NCBI GenBank assembly: GCA_965247075.1
Contig: CBDFGK010000003.1
Span: forward strand, 1,426,001-1,490,000
DNA from: CBDFGK01 sp965247075
Lineage (GTDB): Bacteria > Pseudomonadota > Gammaproteobacteria > Pseudomonadales > Halieaceae
DNA length: 64,000 nt
Direction: 5' to 3'
Positions 1 through 9,535 of this stretch are shown here, in pieces. Under the pieces are notes generated by a model. That model was not told where the DNA came from. It made no database searches and saw only the letters and a list, made by a program, of their open reading frames with translations. Made by a program: the position numbers and the translations under genes. The first letter of the stretch is position 1; each line of letters begins with the position of its first letter.

Positions 1-412
1 TCTGGCGACGTGCTAACTTGCGATAGCGCTTCTCCAGCCAGGACTCCAGTTGCGGAATCTCCTGTCGGGTCAGCTTGAGGTTGGCTGCGAAATCCAGATA
101 ATCCTGACGCTTGCCTATTTTTCCAAGCAGGCTCTCCCGGTCTGGAAACACGAGTCGGCGCGGTAGGTGTTGCGTACCGAGCCCGCGATGGTTTACGGTC
201 TTCTTCTCAAGTACCAGGCCATGTTTGTTGGCGTAGTTTTCAAGGGAGATATTCCATTGGCGAACCTCCTCATAACGCTCCCCCAACTCACCGCTCCCGG
301 GAGGAGCCAATGCCACCGCGTAGGGGAATAGTGGCTCATCGGCGAACTCCGAGGAAAGCACCTTAGGCCACAGGCGCTCGGCCTTTTTGTCGATATCATT
401 CGGACTTAACAT
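1..412 (-). CDS. jetD: Wadjet protein JetD, N-terminal part (cut by window edge)
   Basis: Partial gene: about 137 codons from an ATG at 412 run open to the window edge. The product begins MLSPNDIDKKAERLWPKVL and matches the DUF3322 N-terminal domain of JetD; the DUF2220/Toprim nuclease half lies outside the window. In the Wadjet family JetD is the nuclease that cuts circular plasmid DNA trapped by the JetABC SMC complex. It starts 8 bases after the jetC stop, so it is the last gene of the jetABCD operon. Another minus-strand frame here (193-399) is a shadow. Identity rests on the N-terminal sequence plus the operon context; whether the nuclease half is intact cannot be seen. Confidence 0.85.
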   Translation of the reverse strand, partial: MLSPNDIDKKAERLWPKVLSSEFADEPLFPYAVALAPPGSGELGERYEEVRQWNISLENYANKHGLVLEKKTVNHRGLGTQHLPRRLVFPDRESLLGKIGKRQDYLDFAANLKLTRQEIPQLESWLEKRYRKLARRQ

Positions 413-420
413 GCGCAATA

Positions 421-3400
421 TTATAAGGCTTGAAGCGTTTCCGGCAGATCTTCCTGCTCCCGCTTGGCTTTCTCCTCTCGGTATTCCTCGATACTCATAT
501 TTCGTAACTGCGAATTCCTGTTGTTCTCGTTGTGAACAAAGTGTACGTGACGGATAAAGGGCTCGATCACATGTATTTTTGTTAGTGGCGTTACCACCAG
601 CAACTGCAGTCCCAGCCGTTTAAACAGCTCCAGCGCATAGCGAGTACTCGCCTCCGAGCCGCGACCAAAAGCCTCGTCAATCACTACAAACCGATAGGAG
701 CGCACATTGTCAGCTTGATCAAGGCCAAACTGATAGGCCAAAGCCGATGCGAGCACCGTGTAGGCCAGCTTTTCCTTCTGTCCGCCAGATTTGCCGCTGG
801 AGCTCTCAAAGTAGTCTTTGCGACTGTCGTCCTCGCGCCAAAGTTCCTCGGCAGAAAACGTAGACCAATTGCGCACATCGGTCACCTTACGCGTCCAGCG
901 CTTGTCCGCGTCGCTAAATCCTTCGCGACCACGAAATCGCTCTATAATGGCCTTAACCTGCAAAAAACGATTCTCGTCGTATAGATCCTGCCCAAGAGTT
1001 TCACTGAGGCAGCCGCGCAAATCCTGGCGAAACTGGCGAATTTCAGAATCGTTGATGGCATCTGTCATAAGCTGAATATAGCAGCCCTCATTGTAATCGA
1101 TATGTATCAGCGACTGGTTAATACGGGCGATCTTTGCTTTTAATTCGGACAGCGCCCGATCAAGCTGAGTGGAAAAATGCACCAGGGACTGAATTGTCTT
1201 CTCATTGAGTTCCTGTTTGAATTTGGCCTCAAAGCGGGGCAAATCATCTTCTTGTAACTCTCGCAACATGCGACGGAAATCTTCCAGCGCTTCAATGTTG
1301 GCATCCATCTCCTGCGTCTCTGCCTGGTTATTGTGGAGGTAATTGGCCATCTGCTGTACAACGCTGCCATGCAGACGGTCACGGCGTTTGTCGCGGTTAT
1401 CAATATCTTTTTGCAACGCCGCACGCAGTTCCCGCTCCCGCAACCGGATATTTTTCAAGCTCGGTGGTGAATCGAAGTGTTGTAGATAGATTTCTTCCAA
1501 TACCGGGAACACTTTTTCACACTCAGCGGCATCGATTTCAGCGATGATTTCATTCGCGAGCCGTTGGTTTTCCTTGCATTGTTTTAGAGCGGCGCCGCAC
1601 TCGGCCAACTGCTCATTGAGCTGCAGCTGCTTTTGCTCCTTGTCCTCCCGCACACTCTGAGCCTGCGCTAGTTTTTCCTGCAATTCCCTGAGCACATCAG
1701 AACTATTTTGAATCTGCTCCTGCTCCCCCCGCATGCTACTGATCTTACGTGCCGTCGTTTGCCAATCGATATCCTCAAAGTCCTTTACAACAGCCAGCGT
1801 TGAACATCCCTGCTGTCGATCAGAGGCAACTGCCTTGTCCTGCTTTATATTTCGCAACTGGGAATGAACATCGGCCAGCAGCTTCTGTTGTTCAGTACGC
1901 TGACAGTCCAGCACCCGGAGTTTGTCGTGATTATCCCAACCCAAAACATACCCACTGCGATCACGCAGGTTGCATCTATCATCTTTCTCGTGGCGATCAC
2001 CGCCGCTTTTGATCTGTCCATTGAGGGTAATGGCGCGCGGCAAACGACGAAAATCGGCAATATTTGCACAACAGCTATAGTCAAAGCGCTCTACCAACCG
2101 GGACAACAACCAGTCATAGCAGAAACAGTCGTCCTTCAGTTGTAACTTGTGCACCAGGCTTTGCTGGCTGAGTTGCCGTACATCTACACTATGACGTGGC
2201 TGTCCCACGCGAAAGTAAACTATACGCCCGCGCAGGTCCGTCTTGTCCACATAGTCCGCCACCAGGGAATACAAATGCTCGGGGACCAGCAGGCTAAGCC
2301 CGAAATTGTGCAGCGCTCGCTCAGCAGCACCTTCCCATTGCCCCGCGCGCTCCGACACTTGCATTAACTCACCAGCGTAGGGAAGCTGGTCTTCCTCAAT
2401 CCCCAGAGTCTCGCAAATCGTGCGCCTCAGGGCCAGGTTCCGCGAGGGAATGTTTCCGGTGCGCTGTTTAAGCTCAGTGATTTCAAGCTCCAGCTCTGCA
2501 ATGCCCTCCTTGAGCTTGCGCTCATTGCCGATCAACTCGACACGCTGATCATCCAGTGTAGCCTGTTCCTCCTGAGCTTCCCGAAGCAGCTTGCTGGCCT
2601 GTTGCTGATTCAATTGAAAGGCGGCAGCATCTGTCGGCATGATCAGCGACAAGGTCTTTGCCGCCTGTTGATACTGCTCGGCATAGCCCCGGCGCCGCTG
2701 TCTCTCGTTCTCCAGCCGCTGTAGTTCTGACTTGATCTCTTCCAGTCTGCGGCCACCGTTGTCATTGAGACTGCTCCTGATGCTGTCTTCCCGGTTTCTC
2801 AGTTCCGCGATATCGTCACCCAACCTTGCCACACCCAACCGGAACCCACTCTGTTCGTCGGTAAGCACATACTCTCTTTGCTGCTCAAGTTTTAGTTCGT
2901 GGTTGGCGCGCCAGACTTCCAGCATTTCACGGCTTCTGCGCAGTGACCTCAGTTCCTTTTCTTCCAGTAGGAGCTGATCCCCATCGTTGACCAGTGGCCG
3001 TAGCGCATCAATTTGAGTTCTAGTCCGAACGACAGCCGCGTGAGCTCGATCCAGATCCTCGAAAGACTGGCACAATGTTGCTACCCGCTGTCGATTGTCG
3101 CCCGGATCTAACATGTGTTCACGCACGAATTGGGTGAGATTGTCCACGGATTTCATTGATACGGTTTGGTAGAACAGATCAAGCGCGCGTTCATTCTGTA
3201 TACCCAATGCCCGACGCATTTGACCGGCGTACTGTCTCAGGCTACCAGACGGAACAAGCTCCTGTTGCCGCAAGCGGCCTTTTAGCTGGGCGATACTGTC
3301 GAAATGGCAAAAGTGATCGCGAATGCTTAATTCCCGGTCAGCCACAACAAATAGCCTCTCGACCTTGCCGCCCTTTTCTTTGAAATACAGCAGTTGGGCG

Positions 3401-3795
3401 ATGCTGACAGACAGGCGCAATGATCGATTCTCGAAATTGGCCAGCAATACGCTGTAGTCGCGATCATCGCGTAGCGCTATCGCGCGCGCTGCAGCGGTGA
3501 CCTCGTCCTTCTCGCTCTTGTATTCCCCTCTCACGTAGGAGGCTAGACTACGCTCCTGGGCCTCACTCCCGGCAGCCTTGTTAAATACGATCTGATTCGC
3601 AGGCTTGGGCACCAGCAGTGTGGTCAAGCCATCTACCAGGGTAGATTTACCCGACCCGATATCGCCAGTCAGCAAGGCATTGTCGCCGGTGGGGCAGATT
3701 TTCCACACCTGTTGGTGGAACGTACCCCAGTTGCGCACCTCGAATCGGTGCAGCCGGAAGCCCTCTTTATTGTCTTCAGCGGATGCTATCGACAT
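421..3795 (-). CDS. jetC: Wadjet SMC-like ATPase JetC
   Basis: A 1124-residue SMC/MukB-like ATPase. The N-terminal head has a Walker A motif GDIGSGKST at about residues 44-52. Long charged coiled-coil segments fill the middle. The C-terminal head carries the ABC signature SGGQ at 1003-1006 and Walker B VVIDEAF at 1037-1043. In type I Wadjet JetC is the motor of the JetABC loop-extruding complex that recognises small circular DNA. The start overlaps the end of jetB by 20 bases, which implies translational coupling. Length and motifs look complete, with no frameshift. It resembles MukB and COG4913 proteins, but the DUF3375, DUF4194 and DUF3322 partners make the Wadjet assignment firm. Confidence 0.93.
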   Translation of the reverse strand: MSIASAEDNKEGFRLHRFEVRNWGTFHQQVWKICPTGDNALLTGDIGSGKSTLVDGLTTLLVPKPANQIVFNKAAGSEAQERSLASYVRGEYKSEKDEVTAAARAIALRDDRDYSVLLANFENRSLRLSVSIAQLLYFKEKGGKVERLFVVADRELSIRDHFCHFDSIAQLKGRLRQQELVPSGSLRQYAGQMRRALGIQNERALDLFYQTVSMKSVDNLTQFVREHMLDPGDNRQRVATLCQSFEDLDRAHAAVVRTRTQIDALRPLVNDGDQLLLEEKELRSLRRSREMLEVWRANHELKLEQQREYVLTDEQSGFRLGVARLGDDIAELRNREDSIRSSLNDNGGRRLEEIKSELQRLENERQRRRGYAEQYQQAAKTLSLIMPTDAAAFQLNQQQASKLLREAQEEQATLDDQRVELIGNERKLKEGIAELELEITELKQRTGNIPSRNLALRRTICETLGIEEDQLPYAGELMQVSERAGQWEGAAERALHNFGLSLLVPEHLYSLVADYVDKTDLRGRIVYFRVGQPRHSVDVRQLSQQSLVHKLQLKDDCFCYDWLLSRLVERFDYSCCANIADFRRLPRAITLNGQIKSGGDRHEKDDRCNLRDRSGYVLGWDNHDKLRVLDCQRTEQQKLLADVHSQLRNIKQDKAVASDRQQGCSTLAVVKDFEDIDWQTTARKISSMRGEQEQIQNSSDVLRELQEKLAQAQSVREDKEQKQLQLNEQLAECGAALKQCKENQRLANEIIAEIDAAECEKVFPVLEEIYLQHFDSPPSLKNIRLRERELRAALQKDIDNRDKRRDRLHGSVVQQMANYLHNNQAETQEMDANIEALEDFRRMLRELQEDDLPRFEAKFKQELNEKTIQSLVHFSTQLDRALSELKAKIARINQSLIHIDYNEGCYIQLMTDAINDSEIRQFRQDLRGCLSETLGQDLYDENRFLQVKAIIERFRGREGFSDADKRWTRKVTDVRNWSTFSAEELWREDDSRKDYFESSSGKSGGQKEKLAYTVLASALAYQFGLDQADNVRSYRFVVIDEAFGRGSEASTRYALELFKRLGLQLLVVTPLTKIHVIEPFIRHVHFVHNENNRNSQLRNMSIEEYREEKAKREQEDLPETLQAL

Positions 3796-4366
3796 GCTGC
3801 CGGTATTCCTCCAGTTTCTGGCTTAGATCGCCCAGCCATTCTGCATTGATTAGTGCCTTGGTGATGCGCTGAATCTCGAATCGCTGATTATCGTCTTTGA
3901 GTGCCTTCAGCAAACCTAGTTCTTCCACCTTTCTAATATGGCGATCAATAGCCTCTTCTACCTTGGCCTCTGAACCCTCTGCAGGTAAAAACAGAGTTAG
4001 TTCCTCCCGAATTTGCCGTCTTTCAATAATTGCCCGTATTTCACCGCCACGAGTATCGTGCTCTAGCAACCATTGTCGCAAGATCAGACACAAGACACTC
4101 ACTGCAAATCCTAATGGTCGCCGCTGAATCAAGTGCGGCGGGGGATCCTCCTCGCCTTCAAATTCGTCCTGAAGCAAGAAAGCATACCCTTCGGCTTCAT
4201 CAATATAGAGTTGCATACCCAAGACAGACAGGTAGTCGACCACGGCAGCTTGCTGTTGTAAGAGCTGCTCCCACAAAACCGACTGCCTGTTTCGGTAGAC
4301 CGGCCCTTTCAATAATGGAATCACCATGCGTGACATAGACGATATTGAACCAGCGTCTTCCTGCAC
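3776..4366 (-). CDS. jetB: Wadjet protein JetB (DUF4194, MukE-like)
   Basis: A 196-residue soluble protein of the DUF4194 family, the MukE-like winged-helix (kite) subunit of type I Wadjet. It would bind the kleisin JetA and bridge the JetC heads. Recognisable stretches include the acidic linker around DEFEGEEDPPPHLIQRRPLG and the following helix FAVSVLCLILRQWLLEHDTR. It lies 9 bases downstream of jetA and overlaps jetC by 20 bases, as expected for an operon that makes a stoichiometric complex. No active site is expected in this subunit. Confidence 0.88.
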   Translation of the reverse strand: MQEDAGSISSMSRMVIPLLKGPVYRNRQSVLWEQLLQQQAAVVDYLSVLGMQLYIDEAEGYAFLLQDEFEGEEDPPPHLIQRRPLGFAVSVLCLILRQWLLEHDTRGGEIRAIIERRQIREELTLFLPAEGSEAKVEEAIDRHIRKVEELGLLKALKDDNQRFEIQRITKALINAEWLGDLSQKLEEYRQHVDSIR

Positions 4367-4375
4367 TTCGCTCTC

Positions 4376-5812
4376 CTATCGCGTATAGAGGATATGGGGT
4401 ACAGTAATTTTCTTGGCCTCACCCTTAACCATGATGGTCAACTCCTCCTCCTTTTCCGTATCAATCATGGCCATATCATCCTCGCTGGCAAGTTTAATGT
4501 AACTAATCAATTCTGCCAGTCCCTGCTGCGGCGGAAACTGCGCTAAAACTTCCGGCAGGCTGACGACGGCGTGCTCCTCGAGACAGCGGCGCAATTGCCT
4601 CATCAACAAGGCTTCGTCGACATACTCTTGAGTGAAGAGCGTTTCTGCGCTGGCGTGACTATCATCCGCTTCTTCCACATTCTGTTGGCCACTCACCGCC
4701 AAGGGAATACGATACAAGTATGGCGCGGGTGTGTTCAGATTCGCCCTGATTGCCGTTAATCTCATCCAATCACCCCTGGGCATAGCCACATCCGCCTCCT
4801 TTAGCAGTATCAGCTGCTGGCGGGCTGACTGAATCAGCTGGCTGATACGGCGGTTATCCAACCGCGCACGGTCGTCCAGAAAACGCCGCAGCTGCTCTGA
4901 CAACTGGCGATTGGTAATCATCACTTTATCAGCCGCTTCCATTAATGTGAGCTTTAGGTCAGCCAAAAACCGATCCTCGCGCTGTTCTGCGAGTGGCACA
5001 AGCCTATAGACCTGCTCCAACATCTCATCCATTTCCTGCTGATGAGACAGCGACATTAAAAATTCCCAGAAAGCTGTAAAACTCCGGCCTTCATCGGAAT
5101 CTCGGATATTGTCGGCATCATCAAAAATGTCAGCTAGCACCTCGCCCCGAGTACCCTCTTGCTGAGCAATTCGTTTCCGGCTGAGCATATCCAGTTCCCG
5201 AAAGTTTTGCTCCACCTCCGAAAAATCCCGCAATAGGGCTTGTGCTGTATCCTTCAGCTGCGAAAAGCGCTCCCTGACCTGGGTTTCGCTCAGCACTGGG
5301 AAGTCTCCAGCGAGCGCCTGCTCTATTTGCCTTTCAATCAGCTGTTTTTCTTGCCGAAGCTGAGACAAGCGTACATCAACATCTGATTCCGACTGTCTTA
5401 CCAGGGAGCGCAACAAATCGAACACCGTTTCCAGGCGCGATTCCGTTCCGACAAAACTGCGATTTTGCAGACTATCCAGCCAAGCCAGCGTCTTCTCAAT
5501 CGGCGCACTCAATTCCACTCGCGGGGTGTCATCACCTTCAATGTAATACTTTCGCAAATAGCTCTGTTTGTCGCTCCAATCCTCCAGGTAATCTCTGCCT
5601 GTGCGAGGGAAAATGTCCTCACCGAGCCTTCCACGCAGAATGTGCAGGTAATCGTCCAGGCTCTCTGCCAATAGGTCGATCCGCCATACCCGCTGGTTTT
5701 TTTCGATAAAACTCAGCCACAGGAAACTACTCAGCAGCGGGAAGAGCTTGGCCCTTAAAAGCTGAATTCCTGTGTGAGACTGCTGTAGGTTGACGACATA
5801 TTCGTAATCCAT
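4376..5812 (-). CDS. jetA: Wadjet protein JetA (DUF3375, kleisin-like)
   Basis: A 478-residue DUF3375 protein, the MukF-like kleisin of type I Wadjet. It is first in the jetABCD operon. The N-terminal half resembles a winged-helix/middle domain, with a typical segment SFLWLSFIEKNQRVWRIDLL near the N-terminus, and the central part is helical and glutamine/arginine-rich. Kleisins link the two SMC heads, here JetC, and recruit the JetB kite protein. The start ATG at 5812 has no upstream in-frame competitor close by. About 240 bases without a gene precede it and should hold the operon promoter. Confidence 0.9.
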   Translation of the reverse strand: MDYEYVVNLQQSHTGIQLLRAKLFPLLSSFLWLSFIEKNQRVWRIDLLAESLDDYLHILRGRLGEDIFPRTGRDYLEDWSDKQSYLRKYYIEGDDTPRVELSAPIEKTLAWLDSLQNRSFVGTESRLETVFDLLRSLVRQSESDVDVRLSQLRQEKQLIERQIEQALAGDFPVLSETQVRERFSQLKDTAQALLRDFSEVEQNFRELDMLSRKRIAQQEGTRGEVLADIFDDADNIRDSDEGRSFTAFWEFLMSLSHQQEMDEMLEQVYRLVPLAEQREDRFLADLKLTLMEAADKVMITNRQLSEQLRRFLDDRARLDNRRISQLIQSARQQLILLKEADVAMPRGDWMRLTAIRANLNTPAPYLYRIPLAVSGQQNVEEADDSHASAETLFTQEYVDEALLMRQLRRCLEEHAVVSLPEVLAQFPPQQGLAELISYIKLASEDDMAMIDTEKEEELTIMVKGEAKKITVPHILYTR

Positions 5813-6050
5813 ATTTCTACCGGCACCTTGTTACTCTACACCGGAAGCGTAGCCTCTGCTTCCCAGATATTCCTCTACACTTAACGGCATGCTATCCCGA
5901 GTGACAAATCGCGAAGCTCCATGATGGTAGCTGTAGATAGTGGGAGGGTCTACATCATCTATCTCAGCGGCCCGCTAAGAAAAGACAGTATATTCCAATA
6001 ACCAAATGATACTGAACTCTGGGTTTTGATAGTGGCTGTAAGGGCCACCA
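5813..6050. promoter_or_regulatory. Intergenic region upstream of jetA
   Basis: A gene-free stretch that must contain the Wadjet promoter, read leftward. It holds a small inverted repeat, TGTAGA at 5932-5937 and TCTACA at 5949-5954, and a GTGGC/GCCAC hairpin near 6032-6048 just after the transposase remnant. No clear -35/-10 pair could be assigned, and the operator role of the repeat is a guess. Confidence 0.3.
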
Positions 6051-6492
6051 CTATGCAGCCTGATAGTTCTGTTCAGCAATGGTTTTAAAGAGTTGTTGTT
6101 TAGCTTCCTTCAGCCGTTTAGCCGCTTCATTATCATTGATCTTCATAGCGATTGCATCCAATGTCTCCAGAGTGATTCCGGGTTTCAGATACTGCTGGGT
6201 CCCGTCCAGTGATTTGAGCTTTTCAAAAGGTGTCATCATGGCTTTGTAGGGGTAGGTTTTCACTTGCTTGCCCTTGGCGTTGGTTGTTATCACCGGGAAG
6301 AAGCAAGGCCGGTGATAATTGATGTAGGGGTTCAGGTGATGGTGATGGAACTGATTCGCTACCGCAACAAACAAGAAAGGCCCAGTGCTGCCGGCTGTGA
6401 GCGTAGCCCAGATGTTTTCTGACGATGGAGCCATTCCTTGATTCAACCAAGGCGTTATCATTAGACTGTCTGGCACGGGATGATGCCCAGAT
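6051..6492 (-). pseudogene. Integrase-type transposase 3' remnant (frameshifted)
   Basis: The C-terminal third of a DDE/integrase-core transposase in two frames. From the right, a frame reads RARQSNDNALVESRNG, with the catalytic glutamate in NALVE, then IVRKHLGYAHSRQHWAFL. It shifts near 6370-6390 into a second frame with NPYINYHRPCFFP and a tail ending LKPGITLETLDAIAMKINDN. This tail is typical of integrase-core transposases of the IS481/IS3-like kind. The N-terminal two thirds are absent. It is a dead fragment that abuts the truncated receptor gene on its right, so it probably mediated that truncation. Confidence 0.75.
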
Positions 6493-6494
6493 GC

Positions 6495-7554
6495 TGGCCG
6501 CCCTTGAAGGTGATGCTGGCGATTAGCCGGTCGGTCTGGCGGGCTGGTCTTCTCCTGCGGTAGACGACCCCAATTACCCCGCCAGCCTGGATGCCGGGGA
6601 TCGAGAGGCCATTCACCAGGCGCAAATTGACTGCAGCTTGCGCAATGATCTGCACAGCTTGCATGTCAATTGGGATCTGGGGTGGGCGCCTTGAGTTATG
6701 TCGGTGGTTATAGCGATACGGACTCTGACAATCTGTGCTTCGCCAGTCACGAGGGCGCCCAGTTGGGGCTTTACTACGAAGATGGTGATTCACAGACAGA
6801 CAACGTGGTCGATTCGGCTGGTAACTGCATGCTCTACCGCTTGCCGGAAGTGATCGGGAGTCTGAAACTGTCCTGGTTTATGACGCCCGACACGATGTTT
6901 TACGGTGGCTACGACCGCAGCTACCGCCCTCCCGGTGCCACCATTACACCGACCCTGATCAGTGCCGACAGCCTGCTGTTTGATTCGGAAACCAGTGACA
7001 GCCTGGAACTGGGCTTCAAAAGCACTTTTGCCGAGGGCCGCGTGCGCATCAACGGTGCGGTGTTCTGGCAGCAGTTCGATGGCTATCTGGCGCGGGCTAC
7101 CGATGTCAACGTCACCTTCTACGACAACGATGGTGAGGTAAACAGCTCAACCCGAGTGCAGGGCGGTGTCAGCTATACCGACTCGACCTTTGACAGTGGC
7201 GAGCAGAACCCCTGCAACAGAGCGCTGACGGTGGAGGAAGAGGCCGCTCAGTTGGAGATCGCCACCTGCGACATCGGCGGCAACCGCATCAGTACGCAGC
7301 CAAAATGGTCGGTGAGCCTGAACACGGAATACGTCATACCGGCCGGCGGGCGCGAATGGTATCTGCGCGGGCTTTACAATTTCAGTAGCAAGCGCGTTGA
7401 TGAACTGGTCGAGGGCGATGATATTTCTTCCTACAACATCACCAGTCTATGGGCCGGACTGCGTGGCGCGGACAGTCGCTGGGATATCAATGTATGGGCT
7501 AAGAATATCTTCGACACAAAGAAAAAGGCGGTGCCAGCCAACCGAAAGATATAG
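6495..7554 (+). pseudogene. TonB-dependent receptor, C-terminal barrel remnant
   Basis: Beta-barrel part of a TonB-dependent outer-membrane receptor. Typical segments are FMTPDTMFYGGYDRSYRPPG, SETSDSLELGFKSTFAEGR and the penultimate strand WDINVWAKNIFDTKK. The signal peptide, TonB box and plug are missing. Upstream of the open frame the coding sense continues in another frame (DDPNYPASLDAGDREAIHQA, NDLHSLHVNWDLG), with an in-frame TAG near 6527 and a one-base shift near 6680. The 3' end also stops right after the NIFDTKK strand, without the aromatic last strand the family needs. It is therefore broken at both ends. The left boundary with the transposase remnant is approximate. Confidence 0.8.
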
Positions 7555-7589
7555 TAGACTCTCCAGTCCATTAATTTAAGAGTAGAGCC

Positions 7590-8210
7590 ATGACGGTGCG
7601 CGGCCGACCTAAATCAGACCAGAAGCGGCACCAGATCCTTGATGCTGCCGCCGACCTGTTCACGACCCAGGGATACGCCAATACCAGCCTTGAGCAGGTG
7701 GCGGATGCCGCCAAGGTTTCCAGGCAAACGATTTACAGCCACTTTAGTGGCAAGGCTGATGTATTGAGGGAGGGCGTGAAACGCCGTTGCCGACAGGGGC
7801 TGCTGACCGCAGACCAGTTTGACTTGTCGCTGCCGCCGGAGCAGTTTTTGCCAGAGTTCGCGGCGCGGTTCATCAGCATGTTGCTGGACGACACCGCCTT
7901 GCGCATGTATCGATTGTGTCTCAACGAGGGCGAACGTCACCCCGAGTTGGGAGTGGCCTTTTTTGAGTCCGGCCCACAGTTAATCATGGAGGCACTGGCG
8001 CAATATTTAGCGGCCGCGACCGCCCGGAGCCAACTGCAGGTGGATCATCCGCAATTAGTCGCCGCACAATTTCTGTTTATGGTGAGGGGGTTTCCCGTCG
8101 ACACAGCGCTGCTCAACCTGCCGAAGCCACCTTTTAAGATCAGCAACCGGGAATATATTGATCACTGCTGTGCCATGCTTCAGCGTGCCTACGCGCCGGG
8201 GCCCTGTTAG
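7590..8210 (+). CDS. TetR/AcrR-family transcriptional regulator
   Basis: A 206-residue TetR-family repressor. The N-terminal helix-turn-helix spans about residues 10-57, with GRPKSDQKRHQILDAAADLF and the recognition part VSRQTIYSHFSGKADVL. The C-terminal ligand domain resembles the AefR-type group. It starts 35 bases after the broken receptor and is followed after 5 bases by the membrane hydroxylase gene, so the two are probably co-transcribed and may be functionally linked. The ligand cannot be told from sequence. Confidence 0.88.
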   Translation: MTVRGRPKSDQKRHQILDAAADLFTTQGYANTSLEQVADAAKVSRQTIYSHFSGKADVLREGVKRRCRQGLLTADQFDLSLPPEQFLPEFAARFISMLLDDTALRMYRLCLNEGERHPELGVAFFESGPQLIMEALAQYLAAATARSQLQVDHPQLVAAQFLFMVRGFPVDTALLNLPKPPFKISNREYIDHCCAMLQRAYAPGPC

Positions 8211-8215
8211 AGCTA

Positions 8216-9238
8216 ATGTCTGCGCAAATCATCGGCCCCTTCAACGAATCCCGGCAGCAACTGGCAGTCTTCCTGTGGGATACCAGCGCCGCAAATATTC
8301 CTGATGACCTGCACTGGGACGTGCTCTTGCTCACCGTGCTGCTGGGCATCGCCATCTACCTGGTTCGGGGCGGGCGCGGCGCCAAGGGTGCCAATGGCCG
8401 CGAGCGTCGGGTGGGTTTGTTGCAGTTTCTCTTGCCCCGGGATATCTATACCCATGCCTCGGCACGCGTCGATGTCTACCTGTGGGTGTTTGAACGCATC
8501 CTGCACCCTTTCTGGGCGGTATCCCTGCTCGCCGCGGTATCACCGACGGTAGAGAGCACTGCTATCGCCACCATGCAGGCCCTGTTTGGCAGCTCTCCGA
8601 ATTTTGAAATCAGCTATGGCGCGATGCTGCTCTATAGCCTGGTGTTGTTGCTGTGCTATGACTTCATGTTCTATACCATCCACTTCACCATGCACAAAGT
8701 GCCCGCCCTGTGGGTTATCCACAAGGTGCATCACTCCGCCGAGGTACTCACTCCGTTAACCCGCAGTCGCGAACATTTTCTGGCGGGGCCAATCTGGGCG
8801 GCGGGCGGCGCCATAGCCTACGCGATTCCGGCGGGTGTATTCGCCTACCTGTTTAATGGCGGCATTACCGAGGCCACGATTCTCAGTATCGGCTTTTTCA
8901 TGGTGTTGTTTGGATTCAACGGCAGTTTTCGCCACTATCACATTGCGTTTCACTATCCGCGCTGGCTCTCAAAATGGTTACACAGCCCGGTCATGCATCA
9001 CACCCACCACAGCTACCTTGAAAAACACCGGGATACCAACATGGCGGCGATTACCAGTATCTGGGATCGGATGTTTGGAACGCTCTATATCCCGGCAAAA
9101 GACGAATACACCCCCTGGGGCCTGGGCCCGGAAACGCAGGATGCCTATCGCAGTTTCTGGCAGAACACCACCGGGCCCTTCCGGGACTGGTTCGAGATGC
9201 TCAAGTCCAAAGTGATAATGCCCGATAGTACCCGGTGA
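8216..9238 (+). CDS. Sterol desaturase / fatty acid hydroxylase family membrane protein
   Basis: A 340-residue integral membrane di-iron oxygenase of the fatty acid hydroxylase superfamily. The eight-histidine signature is clear: HFTMH at residues 156-160, HKVHH at 169-173 and HHTHH at 261-265, with extra histidines at 187 and 240. Hydrophobic segments flank each cluster (about 35-50, 95-110, 135-155, 195-215, 220-237). Such enzymes hydroxylate or desaturate lipid or sterol-like chains at the membrane. The gene follows the TetR regulator by 5 bases. The substrate is unknown; the nearby P450 and esterase suggest handling of a hydrophobic compound, which is inference only. Confidence 0.88.
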   Translation: MSAQIIGPFNESRQQLAVFLWDTSAANIPDDLHWDVLLLTVLLGIAIYLVRGGRGAKGANGRERRVGLLQFLLPRDIYTHASARVDVYLWVFERILHPFWAVSLLAAVSPTVESTAIATMQALFGSSPNFEISYGAMLLYSLVLLLCYDFMFYTIHFTMHKVPALWVIHKVHHSAEVLTPLTRSREHFLAGPIWAAGGAIAYAIPAGVFAYLFNGGITEATILSIGFFMVLFGFNGSFRHYHIAFHYPRWLSKWLHSPVMHHTHHSYLEKHRDTNMAAITSIWDRMFGTLYIPAKDEYTPWGLGPETQDAYRSFWQNTTGPFRDWFEMLKSKVIMPDSTR

Positions 9239-9318
9239 AGCCGCTGCAGCGGCTGATTGGCGCAGTGCGAGTCACACGCTCAGTTGCCGCTAACAAGCAG
9301 GTTTATCCAACTCAATAG

Positions 9319-9486
9319 CTGGGCCTGGACTATTCCGTGAGTAATCACTGGTTTGCAAACGCCACCTGGCTATACAGCGATGGCAACGACGAAGTGTCCA
9401 TTGCTTTCTCCAATAACACGACTTTAACAGCCGGCGTCCACTACGAAGCTAATCTGTTTGCCCTTACCCTGGGTTACAGGTTCTAG
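9319..9486 (+). pseudogene. OmpW-family outer membrane protein, C-terminal tail
   Basis: A 55-codon open stretch with no start, opened by a TAG at 9316-9318, that reads LGLDYSVSNHWFANATWLYS and ends ANLFALTLGYRF with the aromatic terminal residue of outer-membrane barrels. The pattern matches the last two strands of OmpW proteins. The rest of the gene is missing, so this is a relic left between the hydroxylase and esterase genes. Confidence 0.6.
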
Positions 9487-9535
9487 GGTAGTAGATTATG
9501 CCGATCGAGAAGCGCCATTGGTGCCGGCCTGGAAG

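Noticed and set aside
5932..5954. Small inverted repeat before jetA as a Wadjet operator
   Set aside because: Six-base arms with an 11-base spacer are common by chance and lie about 120 bases from the start; kept only as a remark.
6461..6793. Minus-strand 110-codon frame
   Set aside because: It spans the junction of the transposase tail and the receptor and lies antisense to the receptor sense, so it is a by-product of the rearrangement.
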